A stretch of 64,000 nt of DNA from Limimaricola pyoseonensis (GTDB taxonomy: Bacteria > Pseudomonadota > Alphaproteobacteria > Rhodobacterales > Rhodobacteraceae): assembly GCF_900102015.1 (NCBI RefSeq), contig NZ_FNAT01000007.1, positions 62,001 to 126,000 of the forward strand. Reading direction: 5' to 3'. Positions 52,699 through 62,995 of the stretch are shown here, in pieces. Numbering within the stretch: position 1 is the first letter of the stretch; every line of letters begins with the position of its first letter. The position numbers and the translations under genes are program-made. The notes beneath the pieces are model-generated. The model was given only the letters and a program-made list of their open reading frames with translations, was not told the origin of the DNA and did not search any database.

Positions 52699-54222
52699 AT
52701 GCGATGGGCCGGAGCGCGGGCCACCGCCCGCCGCATGGCCGCGCGTCCGGCCCCGCGCGGCGCGGTCGCGGCGCTGGCCGGCGCGCTGGCCGCGCTCGGC
52801 CTCGCCCCCTGGGGGCTGTGGCCGCTGACGCTGGCGGCACTGCTGCTGGCCTCCGTGCTCAGGCCATTCGCCACGACACGCGGCGGCGCCTTCCTGACCG
52901 GCTGGGCGCTGGGCGCGGGCTGGTTCGGCCTCGGGCTGAGCTGGATCGTCGAGCCCTTCCTCGTCGACGTGGCCCGCCACGGCTGGATGGCGCCCTTTGC
53001 GCTGGTGCTGATGGCGGGGGGCCTCGCGCTCTTCTGGGGCGCGGCCTGGGCTCTGGCGCACAGGCGTGGCTGGCCGCTGCTGCTGGCCTTGTGGGCCGGG
53101 GTCGAGATGCTGCGCGGCGTGGTCTTCACCGGGTTTCCCTGGGCGCTGCCGGGCCATGTGCTGATCGACACGCCCTTCGCACAACTCGCGGCGCTCGGCG
53201 GCGCGCCGCTTCTGACGCTCGGCGTGCTGGGCCTGCCGATGGCCGCCCATGCGATCGGTGCCCGCTCGGTCATCGGGGTGCCGGCGCTGGCCTGTATCGG
53301 CGCCTGGTTCGCGCTCGACCCCGGCCCGGCACCCGGCCCGCAGGCCGGCGCCCCGGTGGTGCGGCTGGTGCAGCCCAACGCCACGCAGGCGCTGAAGTGG
53401 GACCCGGACTGGGCCCGGGTCTTCTACGAGCGGCTGATCGACTACACGGCGGCCGGCGCGCCGCCCGACCTCGTGGTCTGGCCCGAGACCGCCTTGCCCT
53501 GGCTTCTTGAGGAGTCGCAGGTCGCCCTGGCGCAGGGCGCGCAGGCGGCGCGCGGCGCGCCGCTGGCGCTGGGCATCCAGCGGCGCGAGGGCACGCGCTA
53601 CTTCAACTCGGCCGTGGTGCTCGACCCGCAGGGCCGCGTCGCCTCGCTCTACGACAAGAGCCACCTCGTGCCCTTCGGCGAATACGTCCCCTTCGGCGAT
53701 CTCGCCGCCCGCTTCGGCATCCACGGCCTCGCGGCGAGCGAGGGCGGCGGCTACACCGCCGGTCCGGGTCTGCACCCGGTGGCCGTGCCGGGCATCGGCC
53801 TCGCGCTGCCGCTGATCTGCTACGAGGGGATCTTCGCACGCGAGATCAACGCGGCCGCGGCCACCGGCGCGCTCCGGCCCCGGCTGATGCTGCTGGTCAC
53901 CAATGACGGCTGGTTCGGCGACCTGTCCGGCCCCTACCAGCATCTCGCGCAGGCCCGGCTCAGGGCGATCGAGCAGCGCATGCCGATGGCGCGGGTCGCC
54001 AATACCGGCGTCTCGGCGATGATCGACGCGGCCGGGCGCGTCACCGCGCAAATTGGGCTGAACGAGGCCGGCGCGGTCGACGCCGCGCTGCCGCCGCGCG
54101 GCCCGGCGCCGGCCTATGCGCGGACCGGCGACGCGCCGATGCTCGTCGTGCTGGCGCTGCTCGCGGCACTGGGATCGCTTCGCCGGGACATTCGGCTTGA
54201 CCGCGCCCGGGTCCCGGCGTAG
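52699..54222 (+). CDS. lnt: Apolipoprotein N-acyltransferase
   Basis: A 507-residue inner-membrane enzyme. About six to seven hydrophobic segments in the first 210 residues are followed by a periplasmic nitrilase-like domain with the catalytic triad in order: Glu in [10 protein letters not shown] near 261, Lys in [14 protein letters not shown] near 320 and Cys in LICYEGIF near 374. It adds the third acyl chain to lipoproteins, completing the work of Lgt encoded at 43482. The gene ends 15 bases before the metK riboswitch; its last codons may contain the metK promoter. Confidence 0.96.
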   Translation: MRWAGARATARRMAARPAPRGAVAALAGALAALGLAPWGLWPLTLAALLLASVLRPFATTRGGAFLTGWALGAGWFGLGLSWIVEPFLVDVARHGWMAPFALVLMAGGLALFWGAAWALAHRRGWPLLLALWAGVEMLRGVVFTGFPWALPGHVLIDTPFAQLAALGGAPLLTLGVLGLPMAAHAIGARSVIGVPALACIGAWFALDPGPAPGPQAGAPVVRLVQPNATQALKWDPDWARVFYERLIDYTAAGAPPDLVVWPETALPWLLEESQVALAQGAQAARGAPLALGIQRREGTRYFNSAVVLDPQGRVASLYDKSHLVPFGEYVPFGDLAARFGIHGLAASEGGGYTAGPGLHPVAVPGIGLALPLICYEGIFAREINAAAATGALRPRLMLLVTNDGWFGDLSGPYQHLAQARLRAIEQRMPMARVANTGVSAMIDAAGRVTAQIGLNEAGAVDAALPPRGPAPAYARTGDAPMLVVLALLAALGSLRRDIRLDRARVPA

Positions 54223-54225
54223 CCG
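54197..54225 (+). promoter_or_regulatory. Possible metK promoter inside the lnt end
   Basis: TTGACC at 54197-54202 and TAGCCG at 54220-54225 are 17 bases apart. A start near 54232 would put the riboswitch hairpin within the first bases of the transcript. The -10 is poor, so this is tentative. Confidence 0.4.
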
Positions 54226-54237
54226 GATCGGATCCCT

Positions 54238-54286
54238 CCCGGCACAACGGCTTCCTGGCGTGTCGGGCGAAATCCAATGGAGCGCC
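54238..54286 (+). promoter_or_regulatory. SAM/SAH riboswitch upstream of metK
   Basis: The leader contains CACAACGGCTTCCTGGCGTG, the conserved loop of the SAM/SAH riboswitch of Rhodobacterales, with an 8-bp stem CCCGGCAC (54238-54245) to GTGTCGGG (54260-54267, one G-U). Then CCAATGGAGCG supplies the conserved 3' strand: GGAGC pairs back to the GCTTCC loop as a pseudoknot. GGAG is the metK ribosome site, 10 bases before the ATG, so ligand binding would block translation. Confidence 0.92.
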
Positions 54287-54292
54287 TTTCCC

Positions 54293-55474
<1,182 letters not shown>

Positions 55475-55476
55475 CG

Positions 55477-55499
55477 GGCAGGGGCCCGGCGCCCCTGCC
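55477..55499 (+). terminator. Terminator-like hairpin after metK
   Basis: GGCAGGGGC, a five-base loop and its exact reverse complement begin two bases after the metK stop. The second arm also forms the first bases of the dispersed repeat copy at 55492. There is no T-run. Confidence 0.6.
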
Positions 55500-55526
55500 A
55501 CTTCACTCTTCAAATACTCACGGCGA
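55492..55526 (+). repeat. Dispersed ~35-bp repeat, copy left of trmB
   Basis: Begins CCCCTGCCACTTCACTC and continues with CAAATACTCACGGCG. It aligns, with a one-base gap and about seven differences, to the reverse complement of 56309-56347 on the other side of trmB, and more loosely to the pair at 7271-7384. Confidence 0.65.
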
Positions 55527-55594
55527 CCTTTGGGCGGCCCGACTGCCCTTCGGCCCTGTTGCGCCACCGCCCCGGCCGGGCTAATCCGCGCGCC

Positions 55595-56299
55595 ATGACC
55601 AAAGGCTCGCACCCCACCGGCGCCCCCTGGCGCAACTTCTATGGCCGCATTCACGGCAAGACGCTCCGCCCCCGGCAGAAGGAGCATCTCGACGAGGATT
55701 TGGGCGCGCTCTCGCCCGGCCCTGTCGGCTGGGACGTGAACCCCGAGCGCGAAAAGCTCGACCTCGACGCGCGCTTCGGCGGCAAGCCGGTCTGGCTCGA
55801 GGTCGGCTTCGGCGGCGGCGAGCATCTCGTGCACATGGCCAAGAGCTATCCCGACATCGCGATCATCGGCGCCGAGCCCTTCATCAACGGCGTGGCGATG
55901 CTGCTGGGCAAGATCCGCGACGCCGGCGTCGAGAACGTCTCGGTGCATCCGGGCGACGTGCGCGACCTGTTCGACGTGCTGCCCGACGCCAGCATCGAAA
56001 AGGCGTTCCTGAACTACCCCGACCCCTGGCCCAAGGCGCGCCACCACCGCCGCCGCTTCGTGACGCAGGAGCATCTCGAGCCGCTGATGCGGGTGCTGAA
56101 ACCGGGCGCCGAGTTCCGGGTGGCGACCGACATCGAGGATTACGTGCGCCAGACGCTCGAGGAGGTGCCGGCGGCCGGGTTCGAGCGGGTCGACCACCCC
56201 GACGACCGGCCTTGGGCCGACTGGCCCTCGACCCGCTACGAGCAGAAGGCGCTGCGCGAGGGGCGGCGCCCGCATTACCTGACCTTCCGCCGGCCGTGA
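55595..56299 (+). CDS. trmB: tRNA (guanine-N7-)-methyltransferase
   Basis: A 234-residue TrmB starting at the ATG at 55595. It has the SAM-binding segment WLEVGFGGGEHLVHMAK near residue 67, then the catalytic FLNYPDPWPKARHHRRRF near 140, both diagnostic. The C-terminus holds the DWPSTRYEQKA motif. It methylates G46 of tRNA variable loops. The gene stands alone between metK and aroA and is bracketed by two inverted copies of a short dispersed repeat. No ribosome site of note is present. Confidence 0.95.
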   Translation: MTKGSHPTGAPWRNFYGRIHGKTLRPRQKEHLDEDLGALSPGPVGWDVNPEREKLDLDARFGGKPVWLEVGFGGGEHLVHMAKSYPDIAIIGAEPFINGVAMLLGKIRDAGVENVSVHPGDVRDLFDVLPDASIEKAFLNYPDPWPKARHHRRRFVTQEHLEPLMRVLKPGAEFRVATDIEDYVRQTLEEVPAAGFERVDHPDDRPWADWPSTRYEQKALREGRRPHYLTFRRP

Positions 56300-56308
56300 G
56301 GACGGGTG

Positions 56309-56347
56309 CCTCCGGCGGGAGTATTTCGGGAGTAAAGTAGGCAGGGG
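56309..56347 (-). repeat. Dispersed ~35-bp repeat, copy right of trmB
   Basis: Read on the minus strand it begins CCCCTGCCTACTTTACTCC and continues GAAATACTCCCGCCGGAGG. It is inverted relative to the copy at 55492-55526, so the two bracket trmB. Confidence 0.7.
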
Positions 56348-56405
56348 CGTGGACCATGACCCTGCGGCGGTCTAGGAACGGGCGAGCAAACGACGAGGTG
56401 CCCCG

Positions 56406-57752
56406 ATGTCCGGCCATGGCGATCCGATCCCGATGATCTCTGAGCGTGGAGGCCCGCTTTCGGGCGAGGCGCATGTGCCCGGCGACAAGTCGATCAGCCA
56501 TCGCAGCCTGATCCTCGGCGCGATGGCGGTCGGCGAGACGGTGATCGAGGGGCTGCTCGAGGGGCAGGACGTGCTCGACACGGCCAAGGCCATGCAGGCC
56601 TTCGGCGCCGAGGTGACGGACCACGGCGGCGGGCGCTGGTCGGTGCATGGCGTCGGCGTCGGCGGCTTCTCCGAGCCCGCGGGCGTGATCGACTGCGGCA
56701 ATTCCGGCACCGGCGTGCGGCTGATCATGGGGGCGATGGCCACCACCGCGATCACCGCCACCTTCACCGGCGACGCCTCGCTCTGCTCGCGCCCGATGGG
56801 CCGTGTCACCGACCCGCTGGCGCTGTTCGGCACGCAGGCCGAGGGCCGCGAGGGCGGGCGTCTGCCGATGACCGTCACCGGCGCGCGCGAGCCGATGCCG
56901 GTGCGCTACACGGTGCCGGTGCCGTCCGCGCAGGTGAAGTCGGCGGTGCTGCTGGCCGGTCTCAACGCGCCGGGCCGGACGGTGGTGATCGAGCGGGAGG
57001 CCACCCGCGACCACACCGAGCGGATGCTGCAGGGCTTCGGCGCCGAGCTGACGGTCGAGCAGACCGATGAGGGCCGGGTGATCACGCTCACCGGCCAGCC
57101 CGAGCTGAAGCCGCAGCACATCGTCGTGCCGCGCGACCCGTCCTCGGCGGCCTTCCCGGTCTGCGCGGCGCTGATCTCCGAGGGCTCGGACGTGCTGGTG
57201 CCGAATATCGGCCTCAACCCGACCCGCGCGGGCCTGTTCGAGACGCTGCGCGAGATGGACGCGGACCTGACCTACGAGAACCCGCGCGAGGAGGGCGGCG
57301 AGCCGGTCGCCGACCTGCGCGCGCGCTTCTCGCCCAACCTCAAGGGCATCGAGGTGCCGCCCGAGCGCGCGGCCTCGATGATCGACGAATACCCGGTGCT
57401 CTCGGTGGTCGCGGCCTTCGCCGAAGGCCGGACCGTGATGCGCGGCGTCAAGGAGCTGCGCGTCAAGGAAAGCGACCGGATCGACGCCATGGCACAGGGC
57501 CTGCGCGCCGCCGGCGTCGCGGTCGAGGAGGGCGAGGGCTGGTGGATCGTCGAGGGCCGCGGCTTCGGCCGGGTGCCGGGCGGCGTCACGGTCGAGAGCC
57601 GGCTCGACCACCGCATCGCCATGTCGTTCCTGGTGATGGGGCTGGCCACCAACGCCCCGATGCGGGTCGATGACGGCGGGCCGATCGCCACCTCCTTCCC
57701 GGTGTTCGAGCCGCTGATGACCGGGCTCGGCGCGAAGCTGGGCCGGGCATGA
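56406..57752 (+). CDS. aroA: 3-phosphoshikimate 1-carboxyvinyltransferase (EPSP synthase)
   Basis: A 448-residue EPSP synthase. Substrate motifs are [19 protein letters not shown] near residue 25, [17 protein letters not shown] near 98 and [15 protein letters not shown] near 350. The phosphoenolpyruvate loop reads GNSGT and is followed by a region with an alanine in SLCSRPMGR; this resembles the class II form found in Agrobacterium CP4 rather than E. coli, though this is judged by eye. It makes EPSP for aromatic amino acids. The stop overlaps cmk by four bases. Confidence 0.96.
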   Translation: MSGHGDPIPMISERGGPLSGEAHVPGDKSISHRSLILGAMAVGETVIEGLLEGQDVLDTAKAMQAFGAEVTDHGGGRWSVHGVGVGGFSEPAGVIDCGNSGTGVRLIMGAMATTAITATFTGDASLCSRPMGRVTDPLALFGTQAEGREGGRLPMTVTGAREPMPVRYTVPVPSAQVKSAVLLAGLNAPGRTVVIEREATRDHTERMLQGFGAELTVEQTDEGRVITLTGQPELKPQHIVVPRDPSSAAFPVCAALISEGSDVLVPNIGLNPTRAGLFETLREMDADLTYENPREEGGEPVADLRARFSPNLKGIEVPPERAASMIDEYPVLSVVAAFAEGRTVMRGVKELRVKESDRIDAMAQGLRAAGVAVEEGEGWWIVEGRGFGRVPGGVTVESRLDHRIAMSFLVMGLATNAPMRVDDGGPIATSFPVFEPLMTGLGAKLGRA

Positions 57753-58363
57753 TCTTCACCGTCGCCATCGATGGCCCCGCCGCCGCCGGCAAGGGCACCA
57801 TCGGCCGCGCCGTGGCCGCGCATTTCGGCTTCGCCCATCTCGACACCGGGCTGCTCTACCGCGCGGTGGGTGCGCTGGTGCTGAAGGGCGCCGAGCCCGT
57901 CGCGGCGGCGCGCGACCTGACGCCCGACGCGCTCGAGCAGCCGGGGCTGCGCAGCCCCGAGGTGGCGCAGGCCGCGAGCGAGGTCGCCGTCATCCCCGAG
58001 GTGCGGGCGGCGCTGCTGGACTTCCAGCGCGGCTTCGCGCGGCGCGAGGGCGGCGCGGTGCTCGACGGGCGCGACATCGGCACGGTGATCTGCCCGGCCG
58101 CCGAGGTGAAGCTCTTCGTCACCGCGAGCGCCGAGGCCCGCGCCGGGCGGCGGCTGGCCGAGCTGCTGGAGTCCGGTCACGCGACCGACATGGCGGCGGT
58201 GCTGGCCGATGTGCGCGCCCGCGACGCGCGCGACGAAAGCCGCGCCGCCGCGCCGCTGCGCCCGGCCGAGGACGCGCATGTGATCGACACCTCCGACCTC
58301 ACGGTCGAGGCCGCGATCGCCGCGGCGGTGGCGCGGGTCGCGGCGGCCGGCGCTAGATCGTGA
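57749..58363 (+). CDS. cmk: Cytidylate kinase
   Basis: A 204-residue CMP kinase. P-loop [15 protein letters not shown] at residues 8-22, the substrate motif [10 protein letters not shown], and [22 protein letters not shown] near 105 are typical. It phosphorylates CMP and dCMP. The start is in the aroA stop, giving coupling; aroA-cmk-rpsA-ihfB is the same gene order as in E. coli. Its end overlaps the convergent PAP2 gene by 11 bases. Confidence 0.96.
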   Translation: MIFTVAIDGPAAAGKGTIGRAVAAHFGFAHLDTGLLYRAVGALVLKGAEPVAAARDLTPDALEQPGLRSPEVAQAASEVAVIPEVRAALLDFQRGFARREGGAVLDGRDIGTVICPAAEVKLFVTASAEARAGRRLAELLESGHATDMAAVLADVRARDARDESRAAAPLRPAEDAHVIDTSDLTVEAAIAAAVARVAAAGARS

Positions 58364-59048
58364 CGCCGGCCATCGCCGCCACCACGGTGGCGAGCCAGCG
58401 CGCCTCGGCGAACATCGTGCCGAGCTGGTGCGTGACGAGGAACAGGATCGGGTAGAGCACCCAGCCTTGCGTCTCGAGCCGCCGCTCGAGGTCGAGCGCG
58501 CCGGCGAGCCGCGCCAGCATCGGCACCAGCGCTACCGCCAGCAGCCCGCCCGCGAAGGCGCCGACCAGGATGTCGCTCGGCCAGTGGAAGCCGAGCGCGA
58601 TGCGCGGCAGGCTGACCACGACCAGCGCATGCAGGCCGGCCACGAGGCCCGCCAGCCGGTGCGCCATGGCGATGCCGGCGGCGAGCGCGAAGAACAGCAC
58701 CGCGTGGTCGCTGGGCATGCTGCTCCAGCCGTTCAGCGTATGCGCGCCGAGCGTGTCGGCGACGCGCAGGGCGAGATCCGGGTCGTGGATCGGCCGGGGC
58801 CGGTAGGGCAGCAGCATCGACAGCGCGCGACCCAGCGCGATGGCCAGCACCCCGGCCACGAGCGCCGCGGCCAGCCGGGCGCGCAGCTGCGCGCGGTGCG
58901 GGGCAGGGCGGGTCCACAGCGCCCAGACCAGCATCATCACGGGCACGCCCTTGAAGAGCGGGTTCGAGGCGATCAGGATCAGCGCCGTGTCGATCTGCCC
59001 CGGATGGCCCACGACCACGTTCAACGCCTTCAGTATCGCCTCGTCCAT
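58353..59048 (-). CDS. PAP2-family phosphatase
   Basis: A 231-residue membrane phosphatase starting at the ATG at 59048 behind GGGGGAG; the frame extends nine codons further without a site. About five to six membrane helices are visible. Active-site motifs are LPYRPRP, then [18 protein letters not shown] and [12 protein letters not shown], giving the two catalytic histidines. In the first motif the usual lysine is replaced by arginine ([13 protein letters not shown]). It probably dephosphorylates a lipid such as undecaprenyl pyrophosphate or phosphatidate. It interrupts the cmk-rpsA pair on the opposite strand. Confidence 0.9.
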   Translation of the reverse strand: MDEAILKALNVVVGHPGQIDTALILIASNPLFKGVPVMMLVWALWTRPAPHRAQLRARLAAALVAGVLAIALGRALSMLLPYRPRPIHDPDLALRVADTLGAHTLNGWSSMPSDHAVLFFALAAGIAMAHRLAGLVAGLHALVVVSLPRIALGFHWPSDILVGAFAGGLLAVALVPMLARLAGALDLERRLETQGWVLYPILFLVTHQLGTMFAEARWLATVVAAMAGVTI

Positions 59049-59130
59049 GCCGCTCCCCCGTTTGCCCCCGGACAACTGGCGGCGGAATCTGTCCTAAGCG
59101 GGGAGGGATCGCGGCGCCAGTGGGCGGGGG

Positions 59131-59159
59131 TTGATGCGCGGGGCACCGAGGCGTATAGA
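59131..59159 (+). promoter_or_regulatory. Promoter of rpsA
   Basis: TTGATG at 59131-59136 and TATAGA at 59154-59159 with a 17-base spacer form one of the best sigma-70 matches in the window. Transcription would begin near 59166, leaving a leader of about 175 bases before rpsA. Confidence 0.7.
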
Positions 59160-59217
59160 GCGCGCATCGGCCGGGTGTCGCGAGGGAGCGCCCGATGGAC
59201 CGCAGGACACGATCCCC

Positions 59218-59239
59218 GGGGGCGGAGCATTCCGTCCCC
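59218..59239 (+). promoter_or_regulatory. Hairpin in the rpsA leader
   Basis: GGGGGCGGA and TCCGTCCCC enclose a GCAT loop, a 9-bp stem with one G-U pair, about 50 bases into the predicted rpsA transcript. S1 represses its own translation in E. coli through leader structure; a similar use here is only a suggestion. Confidence 0.35.
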
Positions 59240-59340
59240 CTGTCGCGTTTGCGGGCCGGACAAGGCCGGTGCCCATTTGGAAAAGACCGGCGGAGACAAC
59301 CGTCTGGCCCGAATAGAACCCGAAAAGGATCTGGAACTGC

Positions 59341-61020
59341 ATGTGCGCTAAGGCATCCATGGAGGAATTCGAAGCCCTCCTGAACGAAAGCTTCGAAATC
59401 GACACGCCGTCCGAGGGCAGCGTCGTCAAGGGCCGCGTGCTCGCCATCGAGGCGGGTCAGGCCATCATCGACGTCGGCTACAAGATGGAAGGCCGCGTCG
59501 ATCTCAAGGAATTCGCCAACCCCGGCGAGCAGGCCGAGCTGCAGCCCGGCGACGAGGTCGAGGTCTTCCTCCGCCAGGTCGAGAACGCCCGCGGCGAAGC
59601 CGTCATCTCGCGCGAGATGGCCCGCCGTGAAGAGGCGTGGGACCGTCTCGAGAAGGCCTATGCCGACGAGCAGCGCGTCGAAGGCGCGATCTTCGGCCGC
59701 GTCAAGGGTGGCTTCACCGTCGATCTCGGCGGCGCCGTGGCCTTCCTGCCCGGCTCCCAGGTCGATGTCCGCCCGGTGCGCGACGCCGGCCCGCTCATGG
59801 GTCTCAAGCAGCCGTTCCAGATCCTCAAGATGGACCGCCGCCGCGGCAACATCGTGGTCTCGCGCCGCGCCATCCTCGAGGAAAGCCGCGCCGAGCAGCG
59901 CGCGGAAGTCATCGCCAACCTGCACGAAGGCCAGACGGTCGACGGCGTGGTCAAGAACATCACCGAATACGGTGCCTTCGTTGACCTCGGCGGCGTCGAC
60001 GGCCTGCTGCACGTCACCGACATGGCGTGGCGCCGCGTGAACCACCCCTCGGAGATCCTGTCGATCGGCGAGACCGTCAAGGTCCAGGTCATCAAGATCA
60101 ACAAGGAAACCCACCGCATCAGCCTCGGCATGAAGCAGCTGCAGGACGATCCGTGGGACACCGTCGAGGCGAAGTTCCCGATCGAGAGCGTCCACACCGG
60201 CCGCGTGACCAACATCACCGACTACGGCGCCTTCGTGGAGCTGGAGCCGGGCGTCGAGGGCCTGGTCCACGTCTCGGAGATGAGCTGGACCAAGAAGAAC
60301 GTGCACCCCGGCAAGATCGTGTCGACCTCGCAGGAGGTGGACGTGATGGTGCTCGAGATCGACAGCGCCAAGCGCCGCGTCTCGCTCGGCCTGAAGCAGA
60401 CCCAGCGCAACCCGTGGGAAGTCTTCGCCGAGACCCACCCCGAGGGCACCGAGGTCGAGGGCGAGGTGAAGAACATCACCGAGTTCGGCCTGTTCGTCGG
60501 CCTGCCGGGCGACATCGACGGCATGGTGCACCTCTCCGACCTGACCTGGGAAGGCCGGGGCGAGGACGTGATCGGCGACTACCGCAAGGGCGACGTGGTC
60601 AAGGCCAAGGTCACCGAGGTGGACGTCGAGAAGGAGCGCATCTCGCTCTCGATCAAGGCCATGGACGGCGACCCGTTCGCGGAAGCCATCGGCGGCGTGA
60701 AGCGCGGCTCGATCATCACCGTCGAGGTGACCAAGATCGAGGATGGCGGCATCGAGGTGACCTATGAGGGCATGAAGTCCTTCATCCGTCGCTCCGACCT
60801 GTCGCGCGACCGCGCCGAGCAGCGCCCCGAGCGCTTCGGCGTCGGCGACAAGGTCGACGTCCGCGTCACCAACGTCGACAGCAAGACCCGCAAGCTGGGC
60901 CTGTCGATCAAGGCGCGTGAGATCGCCGAGGAGAAGGAAGCGGTCGAGCAGTACGGCTCCTCCGACTCCGGCGCCTCGCTGGGCGACATCCTGGGCGCCG
61001 CGCTCAAGGGCGACCGCTGA
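59341..61020 (+). CDS. rpsA: 30S ribosomal protein S1
   Basis: A 559-residue S1 with six S1/OB repeats. Repeats three to five each show the GxVxNITxYGAFVxL pattern (for example [19 protein letters not shown] and [19 protein letters not shown]). The end is a charged tail ([18 protein letters not shown]). The start [14 protein letters not shown] is chosen; MEEFEALL at 59359 is an alternative. S1 lets ribosomes bind structured mRNA. It has its own promoter and a leader of about 175 bases, and two terminators follow. Codon use is more uniform than in neighbours, in line with high expression. Confidence 0.96.
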   Translation: MCAKASMEEFEALLNESFEIDTPSEGSVVKGRVLAIEAGQAIIDVGYKMEGRVDLKEFANPGEQAELQPGDEVEVFLRQVENARGEAVISREMARREEAWDRLEKAYADEQRVEGAIFGRVKGGFTVDLGGAVAFLPGSQVDVRPVRDAGPLMGLKQPFQILKMDRRRGNIVVSRRAILEESRAEQRAEVIANLHEGQTVDGVVKNITEYGAFVDLGGVDGLLHVTDMAWRRVNHPSEILSIGETVKVQVIKINKETHRISLGMKQLQDDPWDTVEAKFPIESVHTGRVTNITDYGAFVELEPGVEGLVHVSEMSWTKKNVHPGKIVSTSQEVDVMVLEIDSAKRRVSLGLKQTQRNPWEVFAETHPEGTEVEGEVKNITEFGLFVGLPGDIDGMVHLSDLTWEGRGEDVIGDYRKGDVVKAKVTEVDVEKERISLSIKAMDGDPFAEAIGGVKRGSIITVEVTKIEDGGIEVTYEGMKSFIRRSDLSRDRAEQRPERFGVGDKVDVRVTNVDSKTRKLGLSIKAREIAEEKEAVEQYGSSDSGASLGDILGAALKGDR

Positions 61021-61025
61021 GGTCC

Positions 61026-61048
61026 GGCGGGCCGCGCCGCGGCCCGCC
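61026..61048 (+). terminator. First hairpin after rpsA
   Basis: GGCGGGCCGC, three loop bases and the exact reverse complement, starting six bases after the stop. It has no T-run and is followed at once by a better terminator. Confidence 0.5.
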
Positions 61049-61063
61049 TCCAAGCCTACCCGA

Positions 61064-61093
61064 CCCCGTCGCCCGAAAGGGCGGCGGGGTTTT
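61064..61093 (+). terminator. Intrinsic terminator after rpsA
   Basis: CCCCGTCGCCC and GGGCGGCGGGG enclose a GAAA tetraloop (one U-G pair) and are followed by TTTT. This is the most complete rho-independent terminator in the window. Confidence 0.88.
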
Positions 61094-61141
61094 CGCGTTG
61101 TGCGGGCAAGCTGGAAAATCGGCGTTGATTTGATTGTACTA

Positions 61142-61170
61142 TTTAACGGAACCCGATCTCGGCCTATAGT
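61142..61170 (+). promoter_or_regulatory. Likely promoter of ihfB
   Basis: TTTAAC at 61142-61147 and TATAGT at 61165-61170 with a 17-base spacer, in an unusually AT-rich patch. Transcription would begin near 61177, about 65 bases before ihfB. Confidence 0.5.
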
Positions 61171-61240
61171 CTTGGGGTCACGGGGGCGTGAAATGCCCAT
61201 GCGCGGGCCGCCCGAAGGGGCGGCGTTCAGGAGGCCCTGC

Positions 61241-61522
61241 ATGATTCGTTCGGAACTGATCCAGAAGATCGCGGACGAGAATCCGCATCTCTACCAGCGC
61301 GATGTCGAAAAGATCGTGAACACCATCTTCGACCGGATCACACAGGCCATGGCCGACGGAAAACGCGTGGAATTGCGGGGTTTCGGTGCCTTTTCCGTCA
61401 AGAAGCGCGATCAGCGCACCGGCCGCAACCCCCGCACCGGCGAGTCGGTCGAGGTCGAGGAGAAGCACGTGCCTTTCTTCAAGACCGGGAAGCTGTTGCG
61501 CGACAGGCTGAACGGGAAATAG
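61241..61522 (+). CDS. ihfB: Integration host factor subunit beta
   Basis: A 93-residue HU/IHF-family protein. It begins [20 protein letters not shown], has [26 protein letters not shown] as the DNA-inserting arm with the conserved proline, and ends [17 protein letters not shown]. The RNPRTGE arm and position after rpsA mark it as IhfB rather than HU. It bends DNA as a heterodimer with IhfA, which is not in the window. TCAGGAGGCCC precedes the ATG. It has its own promoter and is followed 9 bases later by lapA. Confidence 0.95.
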   Translation: MIRSELIQKIADENPHLYQRDVEKIVNTIFDRITQAMADGKRVELRGFGAFSVKKRDQRTGRNPRTGESVEVEEKHVPFFKTGKLLRDRLNGK

Positions 61523-61531
61523 ATATCGAGC

Positions 61532-61897
61532 ATGAGAATCCTTCGCACCGCCTTCTGGGGCCTCGTCGCCCTGTGCCTCGTCATCCTTGGCCTCGCCAAC
61601 CGCGGCATGGTCACCCTGCGCGTCCTGCCCGAAGGGCTGAGCGGGCTGTTCGGCGTGTCGCCGGACATCGACATGCCGCTCTACGCGGTGATCCTGATCG
61701 GCGTGGCGCTCGGCCTGATGATCGGCTTCCTGTGGGAATGGCTGCGCGAGCACAAGTACCGCGCCGCCGCGCGGCGCCGCGCGCGTGACGCCGAGCGTCT
61801 CGAGCGCGAGGTCGACCGGCTGCGCCACGAGAAGCACGAGGGCGACGACGAGGTGCTGGCGCTGCTCGACGCCCCGGCCCAGCCCGCACGCGGCTGA
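61532..61897 (+). CDS. LapA family membrane protein (DUF1049)
   Basis: A 121-residue protein of the LapA/DUF1049 type. Two membrane segments are seen, WGLVALCLVILGLANRGMV and LYAVILIGVALGLMIGFLWEW, followed by a basic and then acidic coiled-coil tail (AARRRARDAERLEREVDRLR). E. coli LapA works with LapB/YciM in lipopolysaccharide control; LapB is not present here. Its place after ihfB is conserved. The next gene, trpF, starts three bases after its stop. Confidence 0.88.
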   Translation: MRILRTAFWGLVALCLVILGLANRGMVTLRVLPEGLSGLFGVSPDIDMPLYAVILIGVALGLMIGFLWEWLREHKYRAAARRRARDAERLEREVDRLRHEKHEGDDEVLALLDAPAQPARG

Positions 61898-61900
61898 GCC

Positions 61901-62539
61901 GTGCCCGCCGCTGTCAAGATCTGCGGGCTGTCCGAGCCCGAATCGCTGCGCGCCGCCGTCACGGCGGGCGCGCGCTACGTGGGCTTCGTCTTCTTCCCGC
62001 GCTCGCCGCGCGCGGTGAGCCCCGAGCAGGCCGCCGCCCTCGCCGTCGAGGTGCCGCCCGGCGTCGCCAAGGTGGCGCTGACGGTCGATGCCGACGACGC
62101 CGCGCTCGACGCGTTGGTCGAGGCGGTGCCGCTCGACATGCTGCAGCTGCATGGCCGCGAGAGCGCCGAGCGTGTCGCCCAAGTGCGCGCTCGCTACGGC
62201 CTGCCGGTGATGAAGGCGGTGGGGGTCGGCTCCGAGGCGGATCTGCCGAAGCTCGATCTCTATGCCGAGGTGGCCGACCAGCTCCTGGTCGACGCCAAGC
62301 CGGCGCCGGGGGCGGATCTGCCGGGCGGCAACGGCCTAGCCTTCGACTGGCGGCTGATCGCCGGGCGGCGCTGGTCGCGGCCCTGGATGCTGGCCGGTGG
62401 GCTGACGCCCGAGACGCTGCCCGAGGCGCTGGCGCGCACCGGGGCGCGGCAGGTCGATGTCAGCTCTGGCGTCGAGAGCGCGCCCGGGGTCAAGGATGCG
62501 CGCCGGATTGCCGCTTTCATGGAGGCCGCGGGCCGTTGA
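61901..62539 (+). CDS. trpF: Phosphoribosylanthranilate isomerase
   Basis: A 212-residue TIM barrel. It opens [13 protein letters not shown] (catalytic cysteine), has [16 protein letters not shown] near residue 30, [10 protein letters not shown] near 80 and [12 protein letters not shown] near 167, with [15 protein letters not shown] closing the phosphate site. It isomerises PRA in tryptophan synthesis. The start is a GTG at 61901, three bases after the lapA stop. A small membrane gene separates it from trpB; the other trp genes are not here. Confidence 0.95.
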   Translation: MPAAVKICGLSEPESLRAAVTAGARYVGFVFFPRSPRAVSPEQAAALAVEVPPGVAKVALTVDADDAALDALVEAVPLDMLQLHGRESAERVAQVRARYGLPVMKAVGVGSEADLPKLDLYAEVADQLLVDAKPAPGADLPGGNGLAFDWRLIAGRRWSRPWMLAGGLTPETLPEALARTGARQVDVSSGVESAPGVKDARRIAAFMEAAGR

Positions 62540-62585
62540 CGCCGGGGCGATTGCGCCCGCCCGTCCTTCGCCCTACATGCCGCCC

Positions 62586-62924
62586 ATGAGCAGTTCCCTC
62601 GATCACGACCGCGAGAAGGCCCGGTTGCGCCGGCAGATGCGGGCGGTCACGCCGGCCTCGCCGCGCCTGCAGGGCCTGACGGAGCGCCTGCTGCGCGACC
62701 AGGCCCGCTGGATCCGCATCCCGGTCGGCCTGTTCCTGATCTGCGGCGGCATCGCCTCGATCCTGCCGATCTTCGGCCTGTGGATGCTGCCGATCGGCCT
62801 CGTGCTGCTGGCCTTCGACCTGCCGATCCTGCGCCCCGGGGTCAACGCCACGCTGATCCGCAGCCGCCGCTGGACCGGCGAGGTGTCGCGGCGCTGGCGC
62901 GGTCGGCGCCGCGGCCGCGACTGA
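62586..62924 (+). CDS. Small two-helix membrane protein between trpF and trpB
   Basis: A 112-residue protein starting at the ATG at 62586 or nine bases earlier at 62577; neither has a good ribosome site. The first 45 residues are charged ([14 protein letters not shown]). Residues about 45-80 form one or two hydrophobic segments ([33 protein letters not shown]), and the tail is strongly basic ([11 protein letters not shown]). The hydrophobic part faintly resembles the PGPGW-type transmembrane family. Function is unknown; the basic tail should face the cytoplasm. Confidence 0.65.
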   Translation: MSSSLDHDREKARLRRQMRAVTPASPRLQGLTERLLRDQARWIRIPVGLFLICGGIASILPIFGLWMLPIGLVLLAFDLPILRPGVNATLIRSRRWTGEVSRRWRGRRRGRD

Positions 62925-62995
62925 GAGCCGCGCCGCCCTTGCCGCGGCCTGCGGGCGGGGGTAGGTCGGAGCCGGCAAGCTCAGGAGACCCGGCG

